Numbered from the stretch's first letter, positions 24,205 to 36,414 are shown. The stretch is 64,000 bases of DNA from Chlorokybus atmophyticus (GCA_009103225.1 RHPI01000732.1:207751-271750), one strand, 5' to 3'. The notes: generated from the sequence alone by a model not told the origin. Numbers and translations: made by a program.

Positions 24205-26517
24205 ATGGCGAGCAAGAGGCGGCACATCACACGCGACCCCATTGCCAGCATTTGTGCAGCGATCAACTCTACCGTCTTTGACTTACCAGCACTCAGCCAG
24301 GCGGTGTCTCAGGCGTCTCACACCAGCTCAATTGCGAGGCCAAGAGAGCCTCTTGGCGACCCCATTCTGCGCTTGCACAGAGCTGTCAAGGCCTTTGCTT
24401 CACATGTGAAGCTTCCACCCATTGCATTACTTGCTGCCCCGCGGACTCATGCTCCAGTGGTAGTCTCAGTGCAACAGTATGAAGTTCGAGCCGGTATTGC
24501 AACAGCTCCTGTGAGGCCACCACCACATGTAGCAAAGCCAGCTAAGGCGCCTACTGCTGTCGCTCCTCCTCCCCCTCAGCCAGTGAGAACCGGGCCGGAG
24601 CCAGTGCCATCCAAGCCCGAGACATCGTCGTGTGGCACATCAGACCCTTGGAAGGCATTCTGCTGGCTGCCACCTAAGCATCTGCTTCCACCCGTGCGAG
24701 TGCGCAAGCTTCGGCGAGCGCTGTGGCAGCTGGCAAAGAAGCATAGCGGGTCAGTGCTAAGTGGTTGGCCGGTGATGGGTGTGCAATGCATTGGATTGCC
24801 TGGCTATGAAGCTGAATTGCATGTGTGGTAGTGTGTGGGATGGATCACGTGCAATGTCTGCATTCAGGGTAAACTCATCAACTGTTTGCCAATCAGACAC
24901 ATGCGCGTTGGAGCTTGCATTATACATCTTTCTTCTGGAGAGCAGAGCAGTGTTGATGGGAAACGCCGCTATCCTCTTGCTAGCGTTGTAAAGACAGCAC
25001 TGCTCGTAGAAGCTGCCAGGCAGCTGCAGCAGTCACAGGTAATGCATGCGCGCCAATTCACATCTGTTGGAAGCAGTTCGTGCAATCATGAATGTTGCCA
25101 ACCGACATGTATGCAGGCACGTGGATGGGGGTTGTCATTGCGGACACCCATCACCATCACAGAGGATATCAAGTGCATTGGAGCAGGTACGTCGCATGCA
25201 CAGTAATGTAGTATTTGCTGCTGCCAAGCGTGCATAAGCTTGCATGCACTGTTTTTGACAAGGCAAGCCTTGGCTTGCAGGCAAATTGCAGAAGGCACGG
25301 CATGGCACTCCTATCACACTGGGCGAGTGCATAGAGTTGATGATTACGGTATCAGACAACACTGCCTCAGACCTTGTGCTGCGAGAAGTGCGCCTGCACA
25401 AAGTGCGACAGATGTGCAGAGACCTTGGCCTGCACATGACAGACATCTACTTGTCCCAGCGTCAGGTATTGACAAAACAGTTGCATTGTTACAGAACTCA
25501 TGCATGCTTGCATGTCAAGCTGTAAGCTGCTTCTTTGTTCATGTTTTTGTGTGCATGCAGGCATATCTGGTAGCGCTTGGACGAGCCCCTGGGGCCAAGG
25601 GGCGCGGCTTCCTTGCGCGATGGCTGGGTATGTCTACAGGAGAGCGAATTGAGTTGGCAGAGGCTGCTGAGCGTGAGAACGCCGGGGTGCGCTTGAACGC
25701 TTTTCAGAACATGGAGAAGAACTCCTTCAAAGTCCAGAAGGTAGACACAGAAATGCGGAATGCAGGCATCTGTGATGCGCTTCCTATCTGCATGCATGAT
25801 GTGAGCCTTAAACCTTCCATTGTTGCAGACCAGAAGTGCCACAGCACATCAGCATGACTTGGATTTGGTTGCTGCCATTGACAACCATGCATCTCCATAC
25901 GATACGGCTCGCCTGCTGGAGCTTCTTGGACAAAACAGGGTGCGTGGCCTCAACGGCGAGTGGAGCGAGTACTGCCTCGCTGTTCTTGGTCGCCAGAGGT
26001 AAGAGTGTGTTTGTGCTCACATAATGTGTGCCTATCAAAACCAAGCGTTATAGATATGGTTGTGCATGTTGGAGTCAGCCCTTGCCAACCGGGCAGTTGT
26101 GCAACAGGTATGGCAAGAGGAGGTTCTTGGCACTGCTGCCAGCTGGTACTCCTATATACCACAAGACCGGCAGCATTTCTGGTGTGGTGAACGACGCAGG
26201 CATTATTGACATTGGATCGAAGGCGAATCGCGTGGCTGTGGCTGCCCTCATAAGCAATGTTCAGCATGTAAGCAGTTTCCTGAAGTTGTGCTTTGCATGT
26301 GCTTTACATTTGCACAGCAACAAACAACACGTATGATAATGCTGGGTAAACTTTTGCTGCGTTTACTGCTTTGACTGTCTAACATGGAGCTGCCCCTTTG
26401 TAGGGACGCGAAGCTGAGGCGGAGCAAGTCATCGCAAGAATTGCCCGACTGGCATGGGAGGCTTACGCCCCGAGCCACCTGCGCGATGCACCCGCAGCAT
26501 TTCCCATTGCAGCTTGA
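24205..26517 (+). CDS. class A beta-lactamase-fold serine hydrolase
   Basis: Belongs to the penicillin-binding/class A beta-lactamase catalytic fold (COG2367-like). The long first exon (from ATG 24205) encodes about 180 residues of Ala/Pro-rich sequence and a helical segment (RRALWQLAKKHSG). The domain starts with VGACIIHLSSGEQ and has all three active-site motifs: SxxK in PLASVVKTALLVEAARQL, SDN in ITVSDNTASDLVLREV, and KTG in PIYHKTGSISGVVNDAG. Between them are MTDIYLSQRQAYLVALGR and DNHASPYDTARLLELL, as in bacterial serine hydrolases of this group. The last exon begins after an acceptor at 26402 and ends at 26517 (APSHLRDAPAAFPIAA). At least seven exons show it is a nuclear gene. The omega-loop Glu of true penicillinases is not obvious, so it may be an esterase or peptidase rather than an antibiotic-resistance enzyme. 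Confidence 0.9.
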
Positions 26518-27382
26518 ATTTGCAGCTGAAGCTGCAGCTGAAGTTCAAGTCCAAGTTTTGAGTAGCAAGCAGCAGGTCTCTGTGCGCTTTAAAGCGCAAG
26601 TCATCTGCTGCAGTTCGCCAGTTGACCTGCCGTGGTGGCCGGCGCGCAGGCTACCACCACGTACAGTTTTGTACCGTTGGTAGGGATGCGTTGCATTCAG
26701 TTGTGGGCTAGTGCAGGGTGGCATGTGTAGCATTTCAACAACCCAGCGTTGTAAAGATCATCGAATACATGCTGACGTGAGGAGTTTCTCTGGTGTTCAA
26801 CACGTTCACGATGGAAGTTGCGTGTGCCTGCTGAACAGCTTAGGCGAATACAGCACATGTTGGAGCACTGCAGCACAACTGCTTGAATCCAGGTTAGGCC
26901 TTAATAACGGCAAAGGCACGCAAGTACTTTGTCAAAGCAAGGCAGCAGACAGTGCATAGCAACTGAGTTAAATATACGCAATCGTCAGTGGCAAGCAAGC
27001 CCGTCGGCACTCTCACATATTTTCTCTTAGTGACTCCCTATCCCTACTTGACAGCTACCACTCATTGTGAGCTGTGCCTCATGCATCAACCTTGTCAGCA
27101 GTTGCCATAGGTCGCTGTGTCCGAAGCTGCCATTGCATTTTGCTCACAGTCGCAAAGCCTATCGGCGCGTGAACTCCACAGCCATAGGCACTTCCCTAGC
27201 GATCGTACCTATGCTTGCCTACCTTGTGTGTTAAACAGAATGCATGGATTGTCAAGCAATTGGCCGCATTCTTGGAAGCTGGCCTACATCACAAAAACTA
27301 CTTGCTGCACAGCACTACCAGCTTTTGATGTCGGTCCAATGCAACATCTCTGGCAAAGCAGTGTGCACGCAGAGCTGTGTCA
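26518..27382. other. convergent 3' intergenic region
   Basis: Between the 3' ends of the beta-lactamase-like (+) and BRCT-BAH (-) genes. It starts with a short GCAGCTGAA-type repeat (26520-26550). No supported gene. Confidence 0.5.
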
Positions 27383-30300
27383 TTATGAAGGCGTGAACGA
27401 TGCTTTTGTCAGCAACTGGTCTACAGCAATGCAGCACTCACACGTCCTGGCAGCAAGCAACTCCTCATCATGGCGGTAATGGTTGATGCAATGATATACT
27501 CGTAGCTCCTCGTTACATTGCACAGACTTTCGCCGTCCCGGTTTTGTGGCCGTGTTAGCGGTTGCTGAGTCCACTCGGCACTTGCTGACAATGCTTCCTA
27601 CCTGTCATCAGATCAGCATATCCGCCACACACACAACTTCATACTCTCCTGTCAAGACCAAGACCGTCGTGACAACGTACCGGATTGCTCACACTTAAGT
27701 GGTTGGAGCAGAAGATATCATCACGCCCGACTTCAAAGTTCTTGACGGCCGTCTCATTGATGCGGTAGTACCAACGCACCACCATGAGCGGTTCATCTCC
27801 CTCCATGTACAACTTTTCCAAGCGCGCGACATAAGGCGTCGTCCCTTCATCAGGCTCCAGCTGCTTGCACAAAACCGTTACATGTTCATAGGCATGAAAG
27901 CAGACACAAAAATCACAAGGTAGTCCTTATATAGCGATGCTTACCTCAATGTTGTTCCCAATCTCATAGCATTGGTTGTCATGGCTTATGGCCCTGTAGA
28001 ACAACCTTCCGTACTTGTGCACGCCGCCACCAATCCAGCTCCAACTATCATTGCAGCTGTCACTGGCGGTGTTCGCTGCTGCTTTCCGCGTGGCCCCGCG
28101 CTTTGAGACCGGTTCATGTTGCCTGCCACTTGGGCCAGGTGCATCATCATCACAATCACTATCATTGTCACGGCCACGCTTATGTGTCACCCGGCCCGAC
28201 TGCCTTCTCTTTGGCATGTGTCCGCCCTTGTGTTGTTGTGCCTGCGCGCCGGACTCCTCTTTGGCATCAGAAGCCGCGCGTGGGGCCGAATCCCTTTTCT
28301 TCGGTTCCGATGTGTGTCTCTCTTTTTTGCCTTTCACGCCGTCGCCAAGCTCGATCGTGTAAGGCAACGTGTCCACACGTCTTCCGGCGTGCAAAGACTC
28401 CACCAGCCAGTTCGACGTGACCACAGGCACGTCTAACGTGGCGGCGTGTTGGCGCACGAGGGGATGGAGCTTGTGGACATCCAGTTTGGCGTCGATCACG
28501 ACAGCGTTGCAGGCGGGAGGGTTGTTCTCCAACCGCGCGTGTATCTCAAGCTGCGTGATCTTCGCGCCGGCGTGTTTGACCACAAAAGGGAGATACTTCT
28601 GCCATGTGGGGGAACCTTTCACAAGCAGGTGCACGCCTTGAAACACCGGCGGGGAAGACGCAAGCGTGCCGCGCATCTGTAAGGACAGTATGCACGTAAA
28701 CACAAGCATACGACAATGCAATTGAAAACAAGCACACACATAAGCATACAAAAGACCACAGACAAATATACACTAATAAAGCACATACGTGCGCACTCAA
28801 CGCTCAACGCTCACACACGCCCACAATGTGTACCTGCTGCGCACATGTTGTCCCGCTGCTCGGCTTGGACCTGTACTGTTGTACTGGCACCAACCTGCCC
28901 TTCGCCACGCACACATCGACCCAGGCGGGTTGCACCGGCGGCACGCCGAGCGCGTACCCGAGCAGGCACGGTGCCGAGCGGTCGTGTTGTTGGGCCGTCA
29001 CGACCACGACGGACATGCAGCGGCCTTTCGCGCGCTCGCCCTGCTGCACGCGCACGTCCAACACGCAGCCAACCACAGAACCCTTCAGCTTGTGGATTAT
29101 AGTGGCTAGCCTCTTCTTGTGCTCCTGCTGGTCGTCCCTAAAGCCGTCCAGCAGAAACTGCATGCCTGCAATGCCAACAAGCAGTGTGTGTGCTTGCGTA
29201 GGTAGGGCGCGTGCATGAGAAAGCATATGTCCATGCCCACACATCCGAGTGCGTGCATGCGTGTGTGCGTGTGCACGCATGTCTCCACATGCGGACCTGA
29301 GAACAACTCCGCAGCATTGCGCGGCTTCGTAGCCAATGCATCGCACATTGCTCGCTGTGGCGCAGCAGCTCGCGCGAGTTTGCTCGGCAGTTCTCTGCTA
29401 CAGAGCTTCTCCGCTGCCGGCTTCTTTGTTACCGGCCTTGCGGGCGCGTTGGCACCCTTTGTTGGTGGAACTGTTGCCTGGACTTCAACAGGCTTTCTGT
29501 TGGTTGGATTGAGCCTTGGCCTCGACGGCGCAGGCGTATCGTTTGGCGCTGGTGGCATTGCACGCGAGGCTGCACGCTGTTTTACCACTGCTGCAGCCAT
29601 GCTCTCCTTCAAGCGCTTGCCAGCAGTCGCATCTGCAAAGGACCAAAAACAACAAGTCTTCCACACGGACCGACTATCATCACACAACCCAACATACGCC
29701 TGTGACGCATGTATGCACACGCCCCCGCATGCATACCGCATGCATACCGTTGGCGTGGTCATTGACGCGGGTGCGCTTATGCCCCTTTTTCATAAAATCA
29801 CAGCGCGCATCACCCTTTGCCGTCCGCCTCGCATCATCATCATCCACGCGTTGTCGCAGCATCGCCGCTCTAGCTATGCAATTCATGCCTTGCGCAAACT
29901 CCGCAGCCTTGCGCTTGGCCGGGCGGTTGCTGGGAACGTCGTGTCGATGCGGGACAACGTGCGGCGGGGAGGGCACCTTTGTTGCTCTGTTGGGCTTACT
30001 GGCGACGTGAGGCGCGGGCTCAACCTCGGAGCTTATAATGCGCGCGCAGGACTTGCGTCGCCTCACGTTCACCCACACGGGCTCGCTTGCACGGCCGCTG
30101 TCCGCCTCCATGCCTGCATCCTGCGTGAGACTAACCCATGAGACACTTGCATAGTGCCAGAGAACCACTATGTGGGTATACATAACCTCACCATTGTCTC
30201 TGATGCAACTTTTGCAAACAGATTGCAAAAAGCTTGTCTGAAACTGAAGCAATACCAACGCTGCATGTGTGCATATGTGTATGTTGCTGTTATGTGTGCC

Positions 30301-33300
30301 TGCAGCGTGCAACAGACTAATGGATGAGACCCTTACTGATACCGACTCATCATTCTGTATATGTGTTTGTGTGTATTTTGCTCACCACTTCCTTCTGTGG
30401 TGTCCGATCTATGGTGCCAGACCCCGATCGCATGTCTTCCGCCACATCCGCACTCTCGGCGGGAAGCATCACATGTGGCTCGGGTGGCGCCGTCTGATTG
30501 CATCCAGGAGGCATTTGCGTATTCATCTGCGTGTCGGGAGCACCGACAGCGGCACCATTATGCTGGAGCGAATCAGTGGCAAGTACTGTGGGCCCGCCTT
30601 GGCAACGTGTCGGTGAAGTTGTGGATGGCAGTGTTTGCTTGATGGGGTGTTGTTGCGGTGAGGCCGGCAAAGATGAGACTGCGAGCGGTTGCGTTGGATG
30701 AGATGGCGGGAGAGTGGATGGTATTGCCTGTTGCGATGATGCAGCTGCGGATGCGTTGGCGTTGGTATGATGACCGTCTTGCTGTGATGGCAGCTGAGGG
30801 TATGTCGACGGAATGATTGAGTACACCGTGTCTAACCCACACAATCCAACGGTCATGTTGCAATTTGAAACAAGACACACCACGGACGCAACACGTGTGT
30901 AACCTACCTTTGGGTGTGAGGCGTGCTGGCGAGCACGTGGTGGCCATCACGTGTGCGTTGACTAGCGCATTCACAAGCTCGAGTCCTCCTTGTTGGGATT
31001 GTTGGGATTGTGTCTCCGAGCCAAACACACCCGCAGGACGCGGATTGTGCCTGCGCACCGTCTCCCCAACCCTGCCTGGCATGTCCTCACGCTCGGGAAC
31101 CGTTGGCTGCACAAACACAAAACCGTCAGCACTTTTGCAATGTACCAACAACTCCTCAAACCCTCCTTAGATCCACATACATAGGTGATTGAGAACAGCC
31201 ATGTTAGCAGTCTTCCAATGTAACAATAAATCCCCAAACCCACATGCAAAATAACTACCGAGGATGCTTTACCCGCACAGGTGCGCTCCAGCCGCCTATC
31301 CATCGGCTTGCAAAAGCAGAAGGCACGGGCCTGTTGTTGTTGTTGTTGTTGTTGTTGCACACGCTCGCACCTTTGTGATTTGCACAAGCAGCCTGCGAGT
31401 TGACGTGTTCGCGCGAATGTGCGTGCGATTGTCTGTGTGACTCGAGTTCCCGAGCTGGAGAGAAGCAGATTTCCGTGTCTTCTTCCATATTGGCAACCGC
31501 AACTGTTGGCTCGTCATTCTTGTGCGTATTGTTGTGTATTTGTGCGTGTGGAGGTGGCAATGGATAAGAACATGGAGGTGGAGGCAAGGGTGGAGGTGAC
31601 TGTACGTAAGACTGGCGCAAATGTTGGCTTCGCTCTTGTTGTGGAGTTGCGGCTTCGGCGTTGTTGGTCGGTGAAGGTTGCTCTCTGCTGTAAACTTCAC
31701 ACAAACTGACATGTCAGTGTGGTACAAACAAGTGTATGGCGCACAACACTTGTTGCCAGCAGCTTACCGGCAGGGATGTTGTTGTTGTTTTTGTTGTTGC
31801 AAATTGCACGCTCAGATAGCCGTGGTTGAAATCTTGCAGGTGCGCTTTCAAGATGAAGGTCCTGCACATATAACATATATATGTATGTGTATGTTGGGTT
31901 GCGTGCGTGCAACAACTTGAGTGCCCAGCATATGACCGACTTAATCACCTCTGTTTGTTCAGTCGCTATGCTAGCTGCAGCAAGCAGTATTGCCGAGCTG
32001 CGCGCAAACTCTGGTGAGGCCACCTCAATGACAACCGTCTGCTCGCTGTCAACATGTGCATTGCAAACAGCAAGCGCGCCGGCGGCAAGCGCCTTCGAAT
32101 CGCTGAGAGCACGTGCTTGGTCCTCAATATCTGCTGCAACAGCCTGTGCCACCAACAAAGGACAATAAGGAGCAGCAACAAGGACAATAACATACCTCTC
32201 ACACCCTACGCACAACAACACACAACACCTGTGGCTGTTGCACAACAGTTGAAGGCTGCCTGTCAGTGTGGCAGTCCTCAAGTTGTCGAGGTTGTTGTTG
32301 TGGCGGCTCCGCAACAGCAACAACTTCAGTCTCTTGATACTCCGTTCGTGCGTGCACGGCCACAACCTCAGTGTCCTGAACCTCTGTGTTGTCGCACGCT
32401 GCCACAGCCTCAGTGTCTTGAAGCTCAGTGGCTGTATGCTCTTTAATAATGGGTTGAGCGGTGTGTTCTGCTGGCTGATGCTCGGGTAAAGCAATACTCA
32501 AATGCTCAGCATGCGCGCTGCTGCATGCAGGAATGCTGTTGTCTTGTTGTTGTTGTTGTTGTTGTTGCTGCTGCTGCTGCTGCTGTTGTGGTGGCTGTGG
32601 TGGCTGTTGTGGCTGCTGTGGCTGTGGCTGTGGCTGTGGTTGTGGTTGTGGTTGTGGTTGTGGTTGTGGTTGTGGTTGTGGTTGTGGTTGTGGTTGTGGT
32701 TGTGGTTGTGGTTGTGGTTGTGATTGTGGTTGTAGTTGTGGTTGTGGTTGTGGTTGTGTGATACTAAAAGCTGCTCGCCGCTCCTGAACTTCGGACTCCG
32801 TGAAGAAGTACTCGTCCGTGTCCATGCTACCAACCTCAACGCACGCGTCCTCTACGGACGCCTGAGATGCGGGACGCTCTGCAGCAACAATGTGTGCGTG
32901 TGCCTTTGCGTGTGTGCACGCACACACACGCGCATGTACAACCGTATGGGCGTATGTATGCCTGTGTGTGTATGTGCGCACGCGTAAACTGTTTGAGACA
33001 GTAACAGGTAAGCATTCATACCTAGTAGGAAGTCATCAAGGCCCATGCTTTGCCGTGCGAGCGTAAGCTTTTGGCATATGAGCTGAGCCGTGTCATTGAC
33101 AGAAAGGCCTTTGTACCCCTCATCGCCGATGACGAGCGAGAGCGCGACCGCTTCCGCTGCCGTGACAGCATACCCCAACGCGACCTCAAACTGCTCATCC
33201 ACATCAACACCATCCGTCTCCGTGTACTCGCTGGCCTCTGTATACGTGCCCTCTGTGTACACGCCATCCGCTGGCGCTGATTGACCCCGCAGCGTGGCAA

Positions 33301-33761
33301 TCCTGTCCTGAGGAAAAAGCCTCGCTGGCTGCGAGTGAGCTTGATGACGCACAAGCTGCGGCCGCCGTGGAGACATGATGATGGCTCTTGGCATCGGGCT
33401 CTTGCTTGTGGGTGGTGGCGGTGGCTCTTCGGGCTCCTGCACAACTCAGTTGTTGAATGTGCATGCTGCCGTCGTGTATGTGTGTATAGCATGTGTATGT
33501 ATATACGTGCGGCCTTGCTAATGCTCACCATGCACCATTGTGTTTCTTGAGTAAGGAGCAGCTGCAGTGGTGGTATGCCATCGTCACTGTCGAGTTGTGC
33601 CTAACAATGATGTGCTTGTCAACACCGCATGAATGTTATGTAAACTGCACATTCATGTTAGATGCGTGAAGAGGGTTGTGCTTCGCAAACCTGGGCATGA
33701 GTTGCAATGGCGACTTGGGAATGGCGCACTATTGCTGGGTGGTGCAGGGCAGTATCCTGGC
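27383..33761 (-). CDS. 53BP1-like tandem BRCT protein with C-terminal BAH domain (5' end not resolved)
   Basis: Large multi-exon, probably nuclear chromatin/DNA-damage protein. The most upstream exons I can phase are 33761-~33690 (with HSQ), 33600-33529 (AQLDSDDGIPPLQLLLTQ) and one from 33436 (EPEEPPPPP). The N-terminal half is disordered, with SQ/TQ clusters (SETQSQQSQQ, DTQMNTQ), poly-Gln, a (Pro-Gln)n tract at 32590-32757 and Asn runs (31335-31360, 31780-31800). The C-terminal half has BRCT 1 (29160-28830: FLLDGFRDDQQEH ... LLGYALGVPPVQPAWVDVCV) and BRCT 2 (28675-28370: VFQGVHLLVKGSPTW ... VPVVTSNWLVESLHAGRRVD). This arrangement follows the 53BP1/Crb2 tandem-BRCT pattern. A basic linker is followed by a BAH domain (YVARLEKLYME, MVVRWYYR, DDIFCSNH, then VGSIVSKCRV, VYHCINHYRHDEE) and the stop at 27383. 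No Tudor domain is visible. Confidence 0.85.
32593..32757. repeat. (TGTGGT)n hexanucleotide tract inside coding exon
   Basis: Roughly 27 units of a GGTTGT/GGCTGT hexamer, nearly perfect from 32635 on. It encodes alternating Gln-Pro on the minus strand and continues into GTT/GCT triplets encoding poly-Gln (32540-32590). The length keeps the reading frame open. Confidence 0.9.
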
Positions 33762-34676
33762 CTGGAAATGATGGGTAATGTAAGTGCTTTGAGTGCATAC
33801 GCACGCGCACAAGTGCGCATAAGTATGTGAACACGCGTGTGCGCACACAGCCACGCAAGCATGCGCACATACATGCATTCATCCACACGAACGCATGCTG
33901 ACAGATCATGCGTAGCTGCTGTAAAATTAGATAGCCAACACACCGTCTTGAGCATCAAGTCAAAGTCACACGACTGTTATGTTATGCACAATCGACACTG
34001 ACACTAGCTGACTTGACTGCAGCAGCTAGATTCAGCACTGAAACGCAACTGGCGAGCGGCAACTTGAAGCTTTCCTGTGTGCACAAGACTTCTCGGGAGA
34101 GTGCTGCAGCTGATTGTACGTATGACAACAAGCAGCCGCAACGGTTGTGTCCACACGACAAGACAATGGACTCTTGTCACAGCATATATGCTTGCGACTT
34201 CAAGTTATATAGTAACAATCACTGTAATGAGTGAAAATACTTGCAAGTAAATCACGTGAAGGCTGTAAGCTATGTGGTGTTCACCGCCGCCTCCGCCACG
34301 CACCTGCCACGCCCTGGTGCCGGCCATCCCCCGCCATGCACCGCCCTCATCAGTCCACCATAAAGCACGCAGCACCAGCACAGAATTGACATACACTCAA
34401 ACCCTCAGCCACATATCCCTCAACGCCAACGTCCTCGCCGTCTCCCCCTCCTCCTCCTCCTCCACCACCGCCAACGCCACCACCGTCGTCGCCGCCTCCG
34501 CCTGATTTTTAAAGGTTAGGGTTTCCCGCCAATCTTTTTATCCGCCGATATCGACAGTTTGCCAATATCAGCACAACGGCGCCAAGCCACTGATATCGAG
34601 TTGTGGCTGGCATCACGTGACGTTGCTGGCAACCGTCGTGGCAGCGGCGGCGGCGGCCGTGACGTGGTCGTTGGCG
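33762..34676. promoter_or_regulatory. divergent region upstream of GT8 and BRCT-BAH genes
   Basis: Contains unresolved 5' exons of the leftward BRCT-BAH gene, a CCT/CCG-rich tract at about 34440-34500 and a telo-box/E2F-like element near 34520. The plus-strand frame at 34272-34505 is low-complexity Pro/Ser/Thr and not supported as a gene. Confidence 0.45.
34516..34530. promoter_or_regulatory. overlapping telo-box and E2F-like site
   Basis: TTAGGGTTTCCCGCC: TTAGGGTTT (34516-34524) is the reverse complement of the plant telo-box AAACCCTAA, and TTTCCCGCC (34522-34530) matches the E2F consensus TTTSSCGC. It lies about 150 bp upstream of the GT8 start codon. Confidence 0.5.
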
Positions 34677-36414
34677 ATGGCGTCGTCAAGGGTGATGGGA
34701 TCATCACCAAGCTGCGTGTTGGTGTTAATGTTACTGGTCTGCTCTGTAGCTGTGGATGCGCTGAAGCTCGAGCCGTACATTCCCAGCCTGTTCAGCGGTT
34801 CCGGCGTGACCAGGCCGCTGCTGAAGGGGCAGAAGCCTCCCAAGGGCGGCGATAAGAAGGCCAAGGAGGAGTACATGAGGGAGATTGTGTGCAGCGACGA
34901 GCTCAAGAACAAGGCAGCCGCCGTCGACCAGTGCTTTGGAACGGGCAAAGACTGGGTCAGGGAGTGCCCTGGAAACACCGCACATGAAGCGGACTTTGAC
35001 ACCACATCAGTCCTCACTGGAGGGCCGACAGGTATGATTAATTGTCGTCGTCGTCTGCGTCGTCATTGCTGTCGTGGATGCTTTTTGTTGTTACTGTTGC
35101 AGTTGCTGCTGCTGCTGCCGTTGCATTTGTTGCTGTTTCTGTCTTGTACTTTTGTTGTTTTGGTTGTCAACTGACTTGTCGTTGTTACAATGCAAAGGCA
35201 ATGGTCGCTGCAGTATCTGTCGATGTAAGTCAGAAGGCATCACTAGCACATGCCTGCATGTAACTGTGCACCAACTTGTGTCAAAGCTAAGTCAAACTAC
35301 GTCAGAGCTAGTGCTGGGTAACAGTAGTAGAGGGCGAGTATGAGGTTGACACATGCGCAATGCACTTACACCACTATGTAACAGGGTGTACAGAGGCGTG
35401 GGCGACGGTGGTTGCGGATGACGTGTACCTTCCTGGAGCGTTAGTGTTGGTGCACACGCTGAGGAGGCACAGCACGAACGCGCGCGACATCATTGTGATA
35501 GCGTCCTCGAGGGTGTCAAAGGCCACATTGGACGCGCTGGCAAAAGAGTGCGTGATAGTAATCGTGTCAGACCCGTCGAGCAACGCGCAGGCGACCGATC
35601 TCGCTGCCGTCAATGCCCGATATCAATCTGGCTACTGGCTTCTGAAGATGTTAGTGTGGAGGTTGAGGGAGTACTCCCGCGTGGTGTACCTTGACGCCGA
35701 TATCTACGTCCGTCAGGACGCAGACGCCCTCTTCTGCACGGATATCTCCCCAACCACACCAATATCCGTCACGCCGCGCTCGGCCACGGAGGCCGCATCG
35801 GGCTTCAACGCGGGGATGTTTGTCTTCGCTCCAAGCAACATCGAGTTCCGAGCTATTCTTACAAGCTTTGAGGCGCTGAGCGAGAGCGAGCTCGCAGCCA
35901 CGACCGAGCAAGACTTTCTCAACAAGCACTTCAAGGGGAGGTATATACACAAAAACAGCAAAGCTCCTTGTGCCATGCACAGCATGTTAACACAGAAAAA
36001 CACACACATGCTCTCACTCATTCACACTCACATCACCGTACTCACAGGTATAGTGTCGTACCTTTGGACTTCATAATGAAGCATCGGCGCATGGTGAGGA
36101 CTCCCGAGGCATGGGACCTCGCCCGCGTCAAGGGGTACCACATGAACGGGGCGCCCAAGCCGTGGAACCCCACGTGGCGGACGGCGTGCGCGTACCCGGG
36201 AGGACACGGGAAGCGCGTGCGTGACTACGAGGCCTTCTTCGTAGAGTGGTGGTACTACTACTACGACATGCTTGGTGAGGTTCTCCCCCTCGACACCGCC
36301 CAATTCAAGCTCCGGCCCGAACACGACCCCACACGGTCGTGGGAAACGTGGAATGAGGATGAGTTTGTAAGGACACGTTGCCAAGGCTCTGCTGATGAGC
36401 GCAGGCGCAGATGA
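34677..36414 (+). CDS. GT8 family glycosyltransferase, secretory
   Basis: Retaining sugar transferase of the GT8 (glycogenin/GUX/IPUT-like) family, expected in the ER-Golgi lumen. Three exons (34677-35031, 35385-35940, 36048-36414) join in phase to give 425 aa. The start is followed by a signal peptide or anchor (CVLVLMLLVCSVAVDA). A 70-residue spacer contains Cys residues (MREIVCSDELKNKAAAVDQC). The GT-A domain opens with WATVVADDVYLPGALVLVHT, has the metal-binding DxD in YSRVVYLDADIYVRQDADAL, the acceptor region SGFNAGMFVFAPS and TEQDFLNKHF, and the second metal ligand/sugar loop HMNGAPKPW. It is divergent from the BRCT-BAH gene. The acceptor cannot be told from sequence: xylan, inositol phosphoceramide or protein are all known for GT8. 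Confidence 0.9.

Noticed and set aside
28015-30141. Long plus-strand frames up to 308 codons
   Set aside because: They mirror the minus-strand BRCT exons and linker; no domains and no splice logic on the plus strand.
32502-32787. Plus-strand poly-Val/Leu-Trp/Cys-Gly frames
   Set aside because: Antisense of the hexanucleotide tract that encodes Pro-Gln on the minus strand of the BRCT-BAH gene.
33633-33830. Plus-strand frame ending at a GTAAGT donor (HELQWRLGNGALLLGG)
   Set aside because: It overlaps a minus-strand exon that joins in phase with the BRCT-BAH gene, and no plus-strand partner exon was found.
10742-34600. Recurring GATATCG motif in the LTRs, the chromovirus leader and upstream of the GT8 gene
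   Set aside because: The core is a 6-bp palindrome expected by chance several times; flanking sequence differs between the LTR and the GT8 region.
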